From Coniferiporia sulphurascens (taxonomy: Eukaryota; Basidiomycota; Agaricomycetes; Hymenochaetales; Hymenochaetaceae), in assembly GCA_002794785.1 (NCBI GenBank), contig NBBA01000001.1, positions 4,650,001 to 4,714,000 on the forward strand: a stretch of DNA of 64,000 nt, read 5' to 3'. The first letter of the stretch is position 1. Every line of letters starts with the position of its first letter. Positions 11,430-22,444 of this stretch are shown here, one piece after another. Under the pieces are notes generated by a model that was not told where the DNA came from, made no database searches, and was given only the letters and a program-made list of their open reading frames with translations. The translations under genes were made by a program, and so were the position numbers.

Positions 11430-13596
11430 AGGCCGCCCCTTTTTCCCTCCTATACAAAACCTATACAGACAGCCTTACACCTCGTTAATATTACAGCGTC
11501 CCGGCTACGCGGGCGGCAGTAGCATTGCCGGGCCCGGGCCGGGGCTTCGAGTTCTGGTGCCACGCCGTTGCGCCGCGCCGAGCAACCAGATCCGGCGAGT
11601 CTATGCAGACCAAAAATAAATGCGAAAAGAGATATAACTAAATAACTAGTGTCGACTCGGACGGGGCCACAGGTTCCATTTGCGTACTAGCCCAGCGAAT
11701 TGCGTGTTGCGTGCTTTTTGAATGCCGCAGCGCTGATTGCCAGTGCAATGACGAATTTCGAATTGCGAGTCTTTTCTCCCCTGGCTACTAGCATGCCGCG
11801 CAGCGAGGGCTACCGACTAAAGTAGTGCCTGCTATATGCGCGCGCGCCGACGATGGTACATGTAATCGATTTCGAATTCGATCATCAATCTCCACTTTGC
11901 CTGAGTCCTTCCCTTCCCTTCCATACGATCCCGATCCCGAGCGGAATGAAGAGCCGCGGCTTGCAGCACGCATACAATTGACGCCACCATGTAGGTTTTT
12001 TTAATTTTAAATACCCGATCTTAAGTGCGAGATCACACTACAAGTAGCGAATGGGCCACTTCATTTAAATCGGGATCTGTGTTTGCCGTGATGAATGGCG
12101 AATGGTGAATGGTGAATGGCTGAGGGAAATCACTAGCGCCCTCATGACAATTCGCTTAGGGTACCCCAGAGTTTATTTTACGTATGAGTAGTGTACAGTA
12201 ATGTACTGTACTTACAAAGTGCCAATAGGAAGTCCCGATCATATTCATATTCAATAACCCTCCAATCCAGTCTCAATGAAAATTTCCGCAGCACGACGGA
12301 GTTCTCCCATCCGAAACCCAAGCACTGCACTTCTCTGGTAACTCTTAACCCCGAACGGCTTTTCCGAGTCGCTCGCCCTATCAACGACGCGAACAGACTA
12401 ATTCTAATTGACTCGCAGCGAGAAACAAACGCCATCAAAATGGAGAACGAGAAGGAGGGACTCGGAGGAGAGGGACAACAGGACAGGATCTGAAATGAAA
12501 TAGTGACGAAAGCGGAATTGTGAAAGAAAGAAAAGAAAAAAGAAGAGCTCCCTTCGACCCAATTGGCCTTGATATTAACTTGAATGGAAGAGCTGAAGCT
12601 CCGAAAATGGTTATCTTTAAATTTTAAAATAAAATAAAAACAAGGAAAGACAGAAACAAAAAACAAACAAGTAGACAATAGGAGTAGGATACGTCATCCG
12701 TACCCGTACGCGTGCCCTCGTGTCCCATGGGGGACGGACGGACGCGACGAGCACACACAAGCAAGCCAAAACTCTATACTCAGATTCAATCCGCACTATT
12801 GTTTCCTGTTTCCTGCATCTCCACACCCCTCCATTCCCCGGGTAAATTCTTTCCACAAGTCCGTAGCGGAGGGGAGGGGTGGGCGGTTAAAAGGAAAAGG
12901 AAAAGGAAATTGTTCCGACTTCGGGTTTGGACAACACCTCAAAGAGGCCGTTCCTGGCTGTATCGGCCCGGGGCCGCAAGAGCACGTCCATATACAGCTT
13001 TTTCTCTTTGATCCCATCCGGGCCCCGAGTCCGGGTCATTGCCGAGCTCCCCCCCTCCCCTGGTTAATTGCTTAAATCTCGATATTGGATATCGTCACAT
13101 CGTCGTGGCTTATTCAAACCATCTGTCTCATCCGCAACAAACCACATCATCGAATTTGGAATTTCGGGAATCGATGTCGATGTCGATGAAGAAGGGTCGT
13201 GTGGCTCTCGCATTGGGCGCGCAGGGGTGTAATGTATGCCGTCGAACGTGCCGTTTCGGAGCATGTGTACGTATCCTGCGCACTACTGTACGTACGTCCG
13301 GACGGCTCTACGTATGCAAGAATGCAAGCCAGGCACAGAACAGGGACGAATCGTGGGGACGGGGGCAGATAGAATAGAATTTAAAAGAACACACGCGTAA
13401 CGGTGCGGTGTCTTTTCTCTCTCTCCATTTAATTAACGTTAGAACCGCGGGGCAAAGAAACAGCAAACAGCAATGCATTGCATACAAGAAAAGAAGAAAA
13501 GAGAAGAAGAATAAAAAAGGTGCGGGGAAGAAGGCCTAGGGGCGCCACCTCACGATCGAAGCCCCGATTCAAAACTTCGAACTGGAATTAGAGAGC
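11430..13596. other. Intergenic region, purine-biased with short tracts
   Basis: About 2.2 kb downstream of the crotonase gene. It contains short repeats such as GGTGAATGGCGAATGG-like units near 12,090-12,120, GGAAAAGGAAAAGGAAA near 12,893, and A-rich runs near 12,520-12,670. Open frames here (for example 12,178-12,678 minus) follow the composition and are not convincing. No gene recognised. Confidence 0.4.
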
Positions 13597-16500
13597 TTAT
13601 AGCTTGGCGGGATTCGTCCACCTAGGCTTGCGTTTCTGTACAAAAGGTGTTTTTAGCGAGAGTAAGAGCGCGGGAGAAAGAAAAGGAAGATGCATTGAGT
13701 CGTTTCGAGGATGGGATGCATGCACCGGAGTAACTCACCTCCGAGAACGCCTTGAGGCCTTCCTGCATTACAAAATGATGGTTGATGGTTAGCGAGAACA
13801 ATCGGAACAGGATCGAACGTTTCGCAAACGACAATAATCGCAATAGCAACGTGCAAGAAGCGGCGCCGACGGCAAGAAGGGGAGTGGAGTGGAGCGAAAA
13901 GGGAGCAAAACAAATAGCTCGCGTTCCATCGATTACGATCATGTCAAAAATCCCATCGCCCACAGATCGACGGACGAAAGTTTAAATAAAAAAATGACGT
14001 GGCATCGGAACTAAGTAATTTTTGCCTTTATGCTCTTCCCCGCGGCGTGGCGGGGAGGGAGGGGGAGTGAGCGAAAAAGGAGAAAACAAATAGCTCGCGC
14101 CCATCGATTACAAACATGCCATCTCCCACAGATCAACCCAGAACAACAGATCAACTCAACAAAATCAAAGAAAATGATGACGTGGCAAATGAGATGAGGC
14201 GAAAGGGGGGAGGAACCAATAAAAAAGTGAAAATTTTTACCTTTATGTTCTCTCCAGCGGCATGGCGCGCAGCCTCAGTAGACAACGCATGTTCAACAGT
14301 AGCCCTCTCGACGTCACCGTGCTGCCACGAAAGCACAACCCCGCGCTTCGTGCTCTGCACCGCGTCGGGCGAGCAATCGCGTACGAGTGCACCAGCCCAC
14401 GCTAGCGCCTCGTCGAGCACCCGGTCCTCCGGAACGAGCTTGTTCACACTAACGGGATCGTGCGTCAGCGTCAGATAGATAAGTATCGGATGTGCAGGTT
14501 CAGATTTAGATTTAGATTAGGATTCGGATTCGGATCCGGATTCGAGTTCAGGTTCGTGATAAAGTAACCCATGTGGTGTTCGTCCCGGTCGTTAGATATT
14601 TTATTTTATTTTTTCGGGTTTGAATATTTTTAATATTATCGTTTTTGTTTCCATTTTTTCATTAATGAAAAAAGAGCGGGTGCCCACGGAGGAAAGTGAA
14701 AGGTGACGTCAGCAAAACGCAAAATCAAAAAAAACAAAACAAAAGGGAAAGGTACTTCGGAGATCGTTCTCGGATAGGAAATACGAATCCCGGGGGACGG
14801 GACGGGCGAAGAGGAAGAAGGAATGTTATTACTCACAAGCCAAAGCGCGTGTACGCGTCCCGTGCCGTGACCGTCCGCCCGAGAAGTAGCATCTCCGAAG
14901 CGAACTACCAAGAGCGCAGGAAAACGCCGGATTATACGTACGCGGAGTTGCATCGAATTGCGAAATGTGAATTGCGGGGCAGGGCGTGGGCGTAGACGTA
15001 GACGTAGACGTAGACGTGGGCGAATTCAATAAAGGAAGAAAGGAAGGGAGACCAGTGTCGCCATGAACGCGTCAGTATTGTGGTCCTATGACGGGGATCA
15101 AGTGCCGCCGTGCCACCGTGCCACCCTTGCTCCCTTTCCCATTATGGCAGTCATGTACACCAAATAGGGAAAGAACAACAGGCGCGGGAGACACGAGGGC
15201 GGGAGGGAGAGGGAGCTTACCTGCCGTCCGGCTACGGAAACAAGGCGCGGGATCCCTGTGGCGGGCGGAACAAGAGTGAGAATGAATCAGTTTATAAAAT
15301 TAATTAAAGAATTAAAGAAATAAGGAAAGACGGGACGGGAGTAAGAGAGGGAAGGGCGGGAAATGAATAACGTGCCCCTTCCGGACTACGGAGCCAGTCC
15401 GATCGATGGATGTTTTGTGTCTGATTCTGTGTCTGATGCCCGTGCCCGTGCCCTGGGTCACGTCCGAATCCCCGCGGGGCTAAAGGGCTGGTTGTGCCCT
15501 GCGGCTCCCTTCCTCTCCCTCGCCCGGCGCGATAACGGCAGAAGGCAGGGGCGCACGGACAAAAATAACAAGAATAGAACACGCCGGGAGGGCAGAGCCA
15601 CAAATCACGAAGCGACACCATATAATTTAAATTTAAATTTAAAATGAAGAAAAGAAAAGAAAAATATAAGAAAAGAAAGGCTCTTAGAGCTTTAGACTTA
15701 AGACTTACCTCCTGATGCGGCTGTAACACCAACCTTGACTTCAGGGAGCGCGAACGTCGCATCGTCCGCGGAGATCACGAGGTCGCAGTTAAGTAGGATC
15801 TCAACACCGCCGCCGTACGCGCCACCGACGACGGCCGCGATGAGCGGCTTGCACGAAGTCGTGCGGCGCGAAAGAGAAGCGAAACCATGCACGGAAGTTG
15901 CGATACCGGTGGGGCTGTGTTCGTCTGATGCGGATATGGGCGTAGGCACCCTCGTCAACTTCTCCCATCTGCGCCCGAACAAAAGATCAGTAAAAAATCA
16001 TGTTAACGGAAGTAAACGTAAAATAAGGAGGCAGGGCGCAGGGGGGAGAGATTGAGAAATTGATGGTGAGGAGAGGGCCTGTCGGGAGGGGAGTTGATAA
16101 AGAAGGAGAGATAGCGTCTCAACGCGGAAAGATTTGGCGAAGCGGGAAACCGTAAAAGTGGTGGTCGTATCACGCCCCCCGCCTCCCGGCCGATCGTGTG
16201 TGCGTGCCCACAACAAACAGCAACAAACTTGCGGGATTTCGGCAAGTTCGCGAAATAAAGTTATGGAGAAAGACAAGTCCTAGATTGACAACGGATGAGC
16301 GTAATGCGCTGCGGATCACCGCACTGAGCGCACTGAGACAGATATGCACGCGGGAATTCGGGACACAAAAGGAGTTAGTGCCCCGCCGTACGCATCAAGC
16401 CTCCCCGCCTTCCAGCCGACTGTATGTTCGCCGCCGCAAGAAGTTACAGGATTTCGTGACTTCGCGAGTTCGCGAAGAGAAAGTTCTGGGGAAAAACGTA

Positions 16501-17737
16501 ATCCCGACATGAACGACGCGCGAGCGGAATGCGTAATGCGCTGCGAATCACCGCACTGGGTGCACTGAGACAGACATGTACGCAGGTTCGGTATTCGAAA
16601 CGGGTTAGTACCCCCTCCCGCCGTGCGCCTCGCGCCGCGCCACGTCACGCCACACAGACGCGATTAGGGCGCGGGCGGAAAAACAAGGGCGGTATCGTGT
16701 CAGAAGCCCCATAAAACGAAAATAGGAGACGGATAAATTCCTCCCCGAAAAGCACATCCAAAATCGGAGTGGCGCGATAGCTACGACGCATTAATGGAAA
16801 AAGGGTTCAATATCGGCGCTCGCCATGACGTCCAAAGTCGGCAACCGCCTCAGCGGGAGAAGGAAGGGAGAAGGAAGGGAGAAGGAAGAAGAGAGAAGAA
16901 ATTGAGAGAAAAATGGGAGAGGCATGTTTAGATCGACGTCGACAAGAACAAATAGAGCGATAGACAGAAACGGAAGGCCCGCTCCGGAAGTTTACAAATT
17001 CGTGTCGAAAAGTGGTCGGCCCCCACTCGGAGATAAGCGAAGAAGAACAACGCAAGCATGTGTATGTCACGGAAAGAAGCTATGTGCTTAAAGGGAAGAG
17101 GAAGACGGAAGACGGAACGACTTACGCCTTGAGGTCGGCGCCTGCACAGAAAACACGCCCCGTGCCAGTCAAGATTCCGACCCTTCACGAACACAAGATA
17201 GATAAGCAAAAATTTCAAAGCATCGGATGTTCAAGGAAATAATGTCAGTCGCCGGTAAATGAAGTTATGAAGCAGGCAGCATATTAACGGAGGCAGACGC
17301 CCGACGGGAAAAACGGACTCGGGGATTCGGGCCGCTTATAGCCGGGGACGAACGGAAGGAATATAGACAAACAGACAAGTTAACGGGAGAAGGCAGAACG
17401 CGGAAGGAGTCACGATGAGAGTCTGCATCCGTGTAAAATCACGGAGGAAAAGCAGCGCATGTCGAAATACAATGCGAAGCGGACGGGACTATTACCAAAC
17501 AGAGAGAGGGAAGGAAGGCGAACTGATAACGGTTGACGGAACGCACCATAGACTCGGCTCCTCGTCGAACCATGCGATAGTGCGCGCGATATCTGCGGTG
17601 AGCGTTGGGGTCATGGCGTTACGGGCAGAGGGCCGGTTAAACGTGAGTAGGATAACGTGCGGGAGCGGAAACGAGAGCTTGAGCTCATCCGAGACCGCGG
17701 GCGGCGCGCTATGGAACCCGTTCGTCACGTCCGACAT
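13597..17737 (-). CDS. Enoyl-CoA hydratase/isomerase (crotonase), intact, with strongly expanded introns
   Basis: Crotonase-fold enzyme acting on a CoA thioester, probably in mitochondrial branched-chain or fatty acid degradation; the fungal methylglutaconyl-CoA hydratase-like group is the nearest in pattern. Eight exons join in frame into 293 residues: 17737-17547, 17182-17126, 15968-15709, 15255-15221, 14904-14837, 14448-14241, 13762-13739, 13635-13597. Landmarks in order: VILLTFNRPSARNAM, the oxyanion-hole segment GRVFCAGADLKA, KPLIAAVVGGAYGGGVEILLN, FALPEVKVGVTAASGG, a micro-exon GIPRLVSVAGRQ, EMLLLGRTVTARDAYTRFGF, SPDAVQSTKRG, and the tail EGLKAF..KRKPRWTNPAKL. All splice sites are GT-AG. 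Seven introns measure about 364, 1157, 453, 316, 388, 478 and 103 nt, whereas most other introns in the window are about 50-70 nt. Coding sequence shows no damage. Confidence 0.92.
13880..14266. repeat. About 215 bp tandem duplication spanning the crotonase exon 6 donor
   Basis: Two diverged copies with an offset of about 215 nt. Shared blocks in order are AAACAAATAGCTCGCG, CCATCGATTAC, CCCACAGATC, ATGACGTGGCA and CCTTTATG followed by the GGCG end. The right copy covers the true end of crotonase exon 6 and its GTAAAA donor at 14,241/14,240. The left copy retains a decayed version of the exon end (HAAGKSIK in place of HAAGENIK) followed by GCAAAA. Confidence 0.7.
16170..16628. repeat. Tandem duplication of about 0.22 kb inside crotonase intron 2
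   Basis: Two diverged copies side by side. Shared blocks include GATTTCG, AGTTCGCGAA, GCGTAATGCGCTGCG, ATCACCGCACTG, GCACTGAGACAGA and GTTAGT followed by CCCGCCGT. Copy offset is about 215-231 nt because of indels. The copies differ by many substitutions, so the duplication is not recent. Confidence 0.75.
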
Positions 17738-19432
17738 TTTACTGTATAATTTTTCACGGCTTCGAATGTCAATGCCGCTGTCAGTGCTTTACGCGCCTAT
17801 CTCGCTGGTCCATCAGCAGCGAATTGGGAACCGGGAGGAAGGGGCGCGCCAGGAGGCCTCGGCTCGCTGAGAAGCGACAAGGGGCAGGACAGATTGTACT
17901 TGCCTTACGGATACTGTACTGAGGCGGTTGCCCGTAATGGGATCTGCTTCCAAGTGTCTTGACGGCGCTCGGGAAAAACGTACTGGCTAGGTGAGGCAAA
18001 TTGGGCAGGGGCGGATCGCGCGATCGGTTTAGCGGGCTAGCGCGGAAGCGGACCCGGGGGACCTGGTAAGTGTATGAACTGGTGCGCGGGCAAGATTTTT
18101 CGCGTCGCAACGGGGTGGGGTGGGGATGAGCTAAAATGCGAGTGACAGCGTCGCTATGTGGGGCGGATTCATTAAAGAAATTTCTTCGTTCAATGGCAAC
18201 GCGGGAGAACGCCCGGGGCCGACTCACAAAATGGAAACCAGGAGAAAAAAAAATTTGGAAAAAAAAAGAGATGAGGAGGGAGAGAGCGCGCGTGGCGTGG
18301 CTGATGGAAGGCGATTCGAGGATGGAGGGGGGACGCAAGGGAGAGGCGTGCACGCGTGTGTGTGGGGGGGAGAGTAATCGATTGCGGGGGGTCGTCCGCG
18401 GGCAAGCAGCGCAGGGTCGCCGGGCAGCCGTGCAGCGCCAGACTAAGCGAGCCGGCGGGACACAATATTGATGTCACGGGACGGGGCCGGACAAGCCGAG
18501 GGGGCCGAGGGGGGCAGCTGAGTCCGTCCCGGGGACGCGCGTGACGAGGTGTATGGCGTTACGGTTACGCGGACGTGACGTACGCGTTCTCCGTTCTTCG
18601 GAGCGTCTTGCACTAGTGGGCTGCTGTGCATGTGTGCGGCGGCGGCCCTCCATTCTTCGGCACCCCCGGTTCGGTCTCCCGTCCCCTCTATCCATCCTCT
18701 CATCGTCCCCACCGAGTCCCGCCCGCGCCCTCGTATCCCTCCTAGCGAACAGCGTTCCCAAGACCCGACCCCCGGGCGGCGGCGACGGACTCGTCCCACG
18801 CACCTCACGGCAACCGATCTCTCTGTGTGAACTCATGCGCACCGTGAGCCTTGTACAGTCCCAATACAATGGGTGTAACCAGATCATGATTGACAAGGCA
18901 GAGAGAAGACAGTGTGCAAATACATCGACAACATTAACATTAGTCACTTCTCCTCTGTTATCCTCATCTTCCTTCCCCTTCCTTCCCTCCTCCTTCCCCG
19001 GGTGTGGACATCGTACAACAGTGGTCGAAGAAACGGACGATGAAATATGTATATAAGAGAGAGATGGGCAAAATAGCGACATGGGTGATGACAGCAGTGG
19101 AGTGGCGAAAGCAGAGGGAAACCGGTGCAGCGCTATGGCGAGCACTATTAGCGGCGTGATGGCGTCGAGCGGTCAGTGTACGCAGTACGGGTATCGGTGT
19201 AGTGTATAGTCGGTCGGGGCTGAGCAGGTGCGATGGTGAGGGACGATGCGGGGGACAGACGCAAAACAATGTGGCCTAAGAATCACACGCTTGTCAGCCA
19301 AACGGGGAAAGCAGAGAAGAAAAAAGCAGTGAAAGACGTACAAGAATGGAGAGAAAACGAAAAAAAGAGACAAGAAAAGGATACGGGTGCTGGTCCTTTG
19401 AGAGAGACACGCCCCAGTAGCCGTTACACGAC
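17738..19432. other. GC-rich intergenic region upstream of the crotonase gene
   Basis: About 1.7 kb, GC-rich with G-runs and A-runs (for example 18,245-18,270). Several long frames are open on both strands, including a 223-codon minus frame at 18,474-19,145, but they consist of Arg/Pro/Ser/Ala low complexity typical of GC-rich noncoding DNA. The crotonase promoter must lie at its left end. No gene recognised. Confidence 0.4.
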
Positions 19433-19663
19433 TTATGATTTGAACGGGCAGTCGTTCGCGTGTGCGTTCCTGTAGCCGCAATGGCAGCACTGAGCGGAGG
19501 ACTGGTCGAGACACTCGAGCTCGGCAGTGTGGACGGCGCTGTTCACGAGTGTGGTGGACGCGGAGGGCAGCGGGTGTGCGCGGCTAGCGCACTGGCGAGC
19601 GGAGGCCATGCAGGCAGAGGAGCAATTGGCGAGCAGCATGGTGTGGGTAGCGGAGCAGCACAT
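19433..19663 (-). CDS. Small cysteine-rich hypothetical protein
   Basis: Single-exon minus-strand frame of 76 residues starting at ATG 19663-19661. Third codon positions are dominated by C and G (TGC, TCC, ACC, CTC, GCC), unlike the neighbouring DNA. It has ten cysteines, including two CC pairs, and ends CCHCGYRNAHANDCPF before the stop. A TATA-like CATATAAAGC lies on the minus strand near 19,840, about 180 nt upstream, followed by a pyrimidine-rich leader. There is no clear cleavable signal peptide. I do not recognise a family, and the opposite strand is also open. It could be a real small gene or a compositional accident. Confidence 0.35.
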   Translation of the reverse strand: MCCSATHTMLLANCSSACMASARQCASRAHPLPSASTTLVNSAVHTAELECLDQSSAQCCHCGYRNAHANDCPFKS

Positions 19664-22444
19664 CGTGATCAACGGCGGCAGCGGGTGGCGATGAGAGATG
19701 CAGATGACGAGGGGTGGTGTGTGGGGGGATAGATTTAGTCGCAAAGGACAGAGCGTGCAAAGCAAACGCAGATGTGAGTGCGGGTGAGACGACGACGACG
19801 ATGAGATGAGTGAGGGGGTGAGATACTAACCGGGCAGCTTTATATGTTTTCTGCTGGGCGAACGAATACTAGTGCGATGAGGTGTTGGAACAAAGGCAAG
19901 AGATGCAAGATACACAGACGGCATGCTAGACTGTTTCGAAGATCGGTTAGTGCACTGGCCGGGGGCTCTCTCTAACGTCAGGGTCCACTCCTGAGGACCC
20001 CGAATCACTCAATCGTCCGCTAGCTTGGGTCAGCCGGGTTTACTGCCGGCGACTCCGATTCTATGCCGAACACGGCAGGCACACTCAATATAATCGAACC
20101 CTTTACGGAGGGGTATATCAGTAGGGTTTCAGCGGATACCTGCATATACCCATACGAGGCATATGCGGAGTAAATGGCAGGCGCACCCACAGCCGTTCCC
20201 GCCCGTCTCTTCGGATTGCGAGCACGTCGCCCACGCTCGTGGCACTCGTAGCTGCAAGAAGGCACTGGGGAAGCCCGTGCGCCCAAGTTACGCTCTTACG
20301 GCATGCAAGGTAAACAAAAACAAAAAAGACACAAAGGGCGTTAGAGATATGTACGGCTCTGTTCCTGGGCCGGCACCCACGGGCGCCCACGCCGTGTGAC
20401 GTCGTCGTCCTTTGTAACCTTATTCCAAATGCAGACACCCCGATAATATCTGAATTCTCGAAAAGGCACAGCTCCCAGATATGGAAGGTGTCCCCGTCGC
20501 TGGCTATCGCAGGCCCGCAGATCGGGCGACGCGGTTGCAGCACTGCCAGCTGCTCTACTCACCCGGAAATCTGGCGGGAGGACGTTATTCTGTTCAGAAT
20601 ATCACCCGCGCTCGTCGTCTGTCTCTCAGCTCTCCTTCGTTCGCGAGTTCGCATCATTCGATCACCTGCGCGCTGCCCACTTTACGCACTTCCCCCAACC
20701 CGTCCAATTGATGATATGTATATACTCAAATACGGCTAATACCGCTGATACAGCTGGCTTATGCCCAAACTGTGAGTCTATTATAGCCGTACCCCCGTAA
20801 TCCTCTCGTCTTCTCCATGCCGTTATCCATCACGCTCTCTCGAGTGTGCTAGCGAAGAAGCGAAGGGGTGCGAAGCAGAAGTCGCAATCAGCGGGGGTCG
20901 CCCAGAAACGCACCTTTCACTTTGGGCAGTCTTCTAGTCATGTGCATGTGCACCGACTTGGACGCATGGCTAGAGTGCTTGTGCGTTTCCGAGCCCGAGG
21001 TTTGGTATTGGTATGATACGGACGTTGCTTCCTTTGGAGCTGCCAACGCAGCGGTCGGAATCTAATCGGCGGTACGCGCTCTGCCCGCATCTTGTCTCTC
21101 TCCTTCCACAACACTCCTCATAAACGCGACCCCTCGTTAGCGCCGCCGCGAGCGCACGCGCCCGTATAAAAACGTACTTCTTAAAATATATGTTGTTGCT
21201 TGCTCAAGACGAGTGCTTCCGAGATGCCCGACTTTCGCGATGCCCCTACGGCTTAGCGAGCCCCGCAGCCCAGGACCCTAACCTACCCGCAGCGCGAAGA
21301 GAAGACGACGGGAGAAGCGCACGGCGCTCGGGAGGGGAGGGGGAATCTCGAGATCCTCTACGCCTCGAACGAGATACATTTGAAACACGCCACCAGGACG
21401 GACGGAGTGGCCTTATTCTTCTTTCTGTCTCAAGCTTTTCAGTTTTTCATTTTTCAGTCTTACGAGATCGCCGTTGCACTTCCGGACTATTAAGGCCACA
21501 GGGGCGTTTATGAATATTAACTTAACTTGACGCTGGCGGGGCCGGAACCGGAAGTGACTCGGCTTCGCGGGTCTTCGACACCGTGCCGGGCGTTCGCGCT
21601 GTCTCCCCGTCGTTTGAGTTGAAACTTGACTGGTAACTGCCGAAACCCACGCAGATTGAGGTGCAAGAATCCGGATGGCTGATCACCTGGGCCGCGCTCC
21701 GCCTCGGACAGGACGTGTCCCGCAGGGCCCAGGGACACTATGTACATCGAAGTCGTCGAAGCCTTGTAGCGCGAATATGTAAGCCCCAGCCAATCCACGG
21801 TGGGTAGGAAGCGTAGATAGAGAAATCTGATCAAAACACCGGGGGATGATCAAGATCATGCGTTAAGGGCGGCGCTCAAGCGCTCCAGGTCGCATGTCTC
21901 TGTTGCGCGCACTGTCTGCGTTGTGACTGCGCGAATCCCTCGATTGGGATAGTGCGACCAGCCGGGTGGATTCGGTCCCTTGCGAGAACACACGGGTCGT
22001 CAACATGTAAAAGGGTTGACTAGAGAGGAGTAATCACCGAACATGAACACCGAAAAAAGCGTCAGGGCACTGTACGGCATTACATACGACACGTACAGTG
22101 AAAGGCCGATCGGGGGCAAACTGGTCAGCCTCGTGTATATCCGTCTCCACTTTGTTTTGCTCACTTCCGTTAATGAGATAAATTGGGAGGAGACAACTCC
22201 GAATATCAAAGATGGAGTGTCGGCGGCCGTCGAGACTAGGCAGATTGAACGAAGTGAGGTGACAAGTGTCGAGAGACGGCTGGCAGCGGTGGCTCAGGTG
22301 ACGTGACATGTGCCGTGACACACGTGAACCGTGGGCGCGTCGGATACGAACCGCCGATCTCGCCGCAACAACCTCGACGACCTCGACGACCACGACGCTC
22401 GCAACGTTCTCGACGCAAACTCATTGAATCGGATCTGCTTCGTG
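19664..22444. other. Long intergenic region
   Basis: About 2.8 kb. The first 200 bp hold the putative promoter of the small Cys-rich ORF. The rest has only short frames on both strands, mixed composition and no recognisable domain. Part of 20.0-22.0 kb resembles the featureless filler-like blocks, but I cannot set borders. The last 200 bp would contain the promoter and leader of the TPX2-domain gene. Confidence 0.35.

Noticed and set aside
12178..12678. 166-codon minus-strand frame rich in Phe and Ser
   Set aside because: Follows A/G-rich tracts on the plus strand; repetitive Phe/Ser composition rather than a real protein.
18474..19145. 223-codon minus-strand frame, and an overlapping 171-codon plus-strand frame
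   Set aside because: GC-rich low-complexity composition with Arg/Pro/Ser bias on both strands at once; no motif, no splice context.
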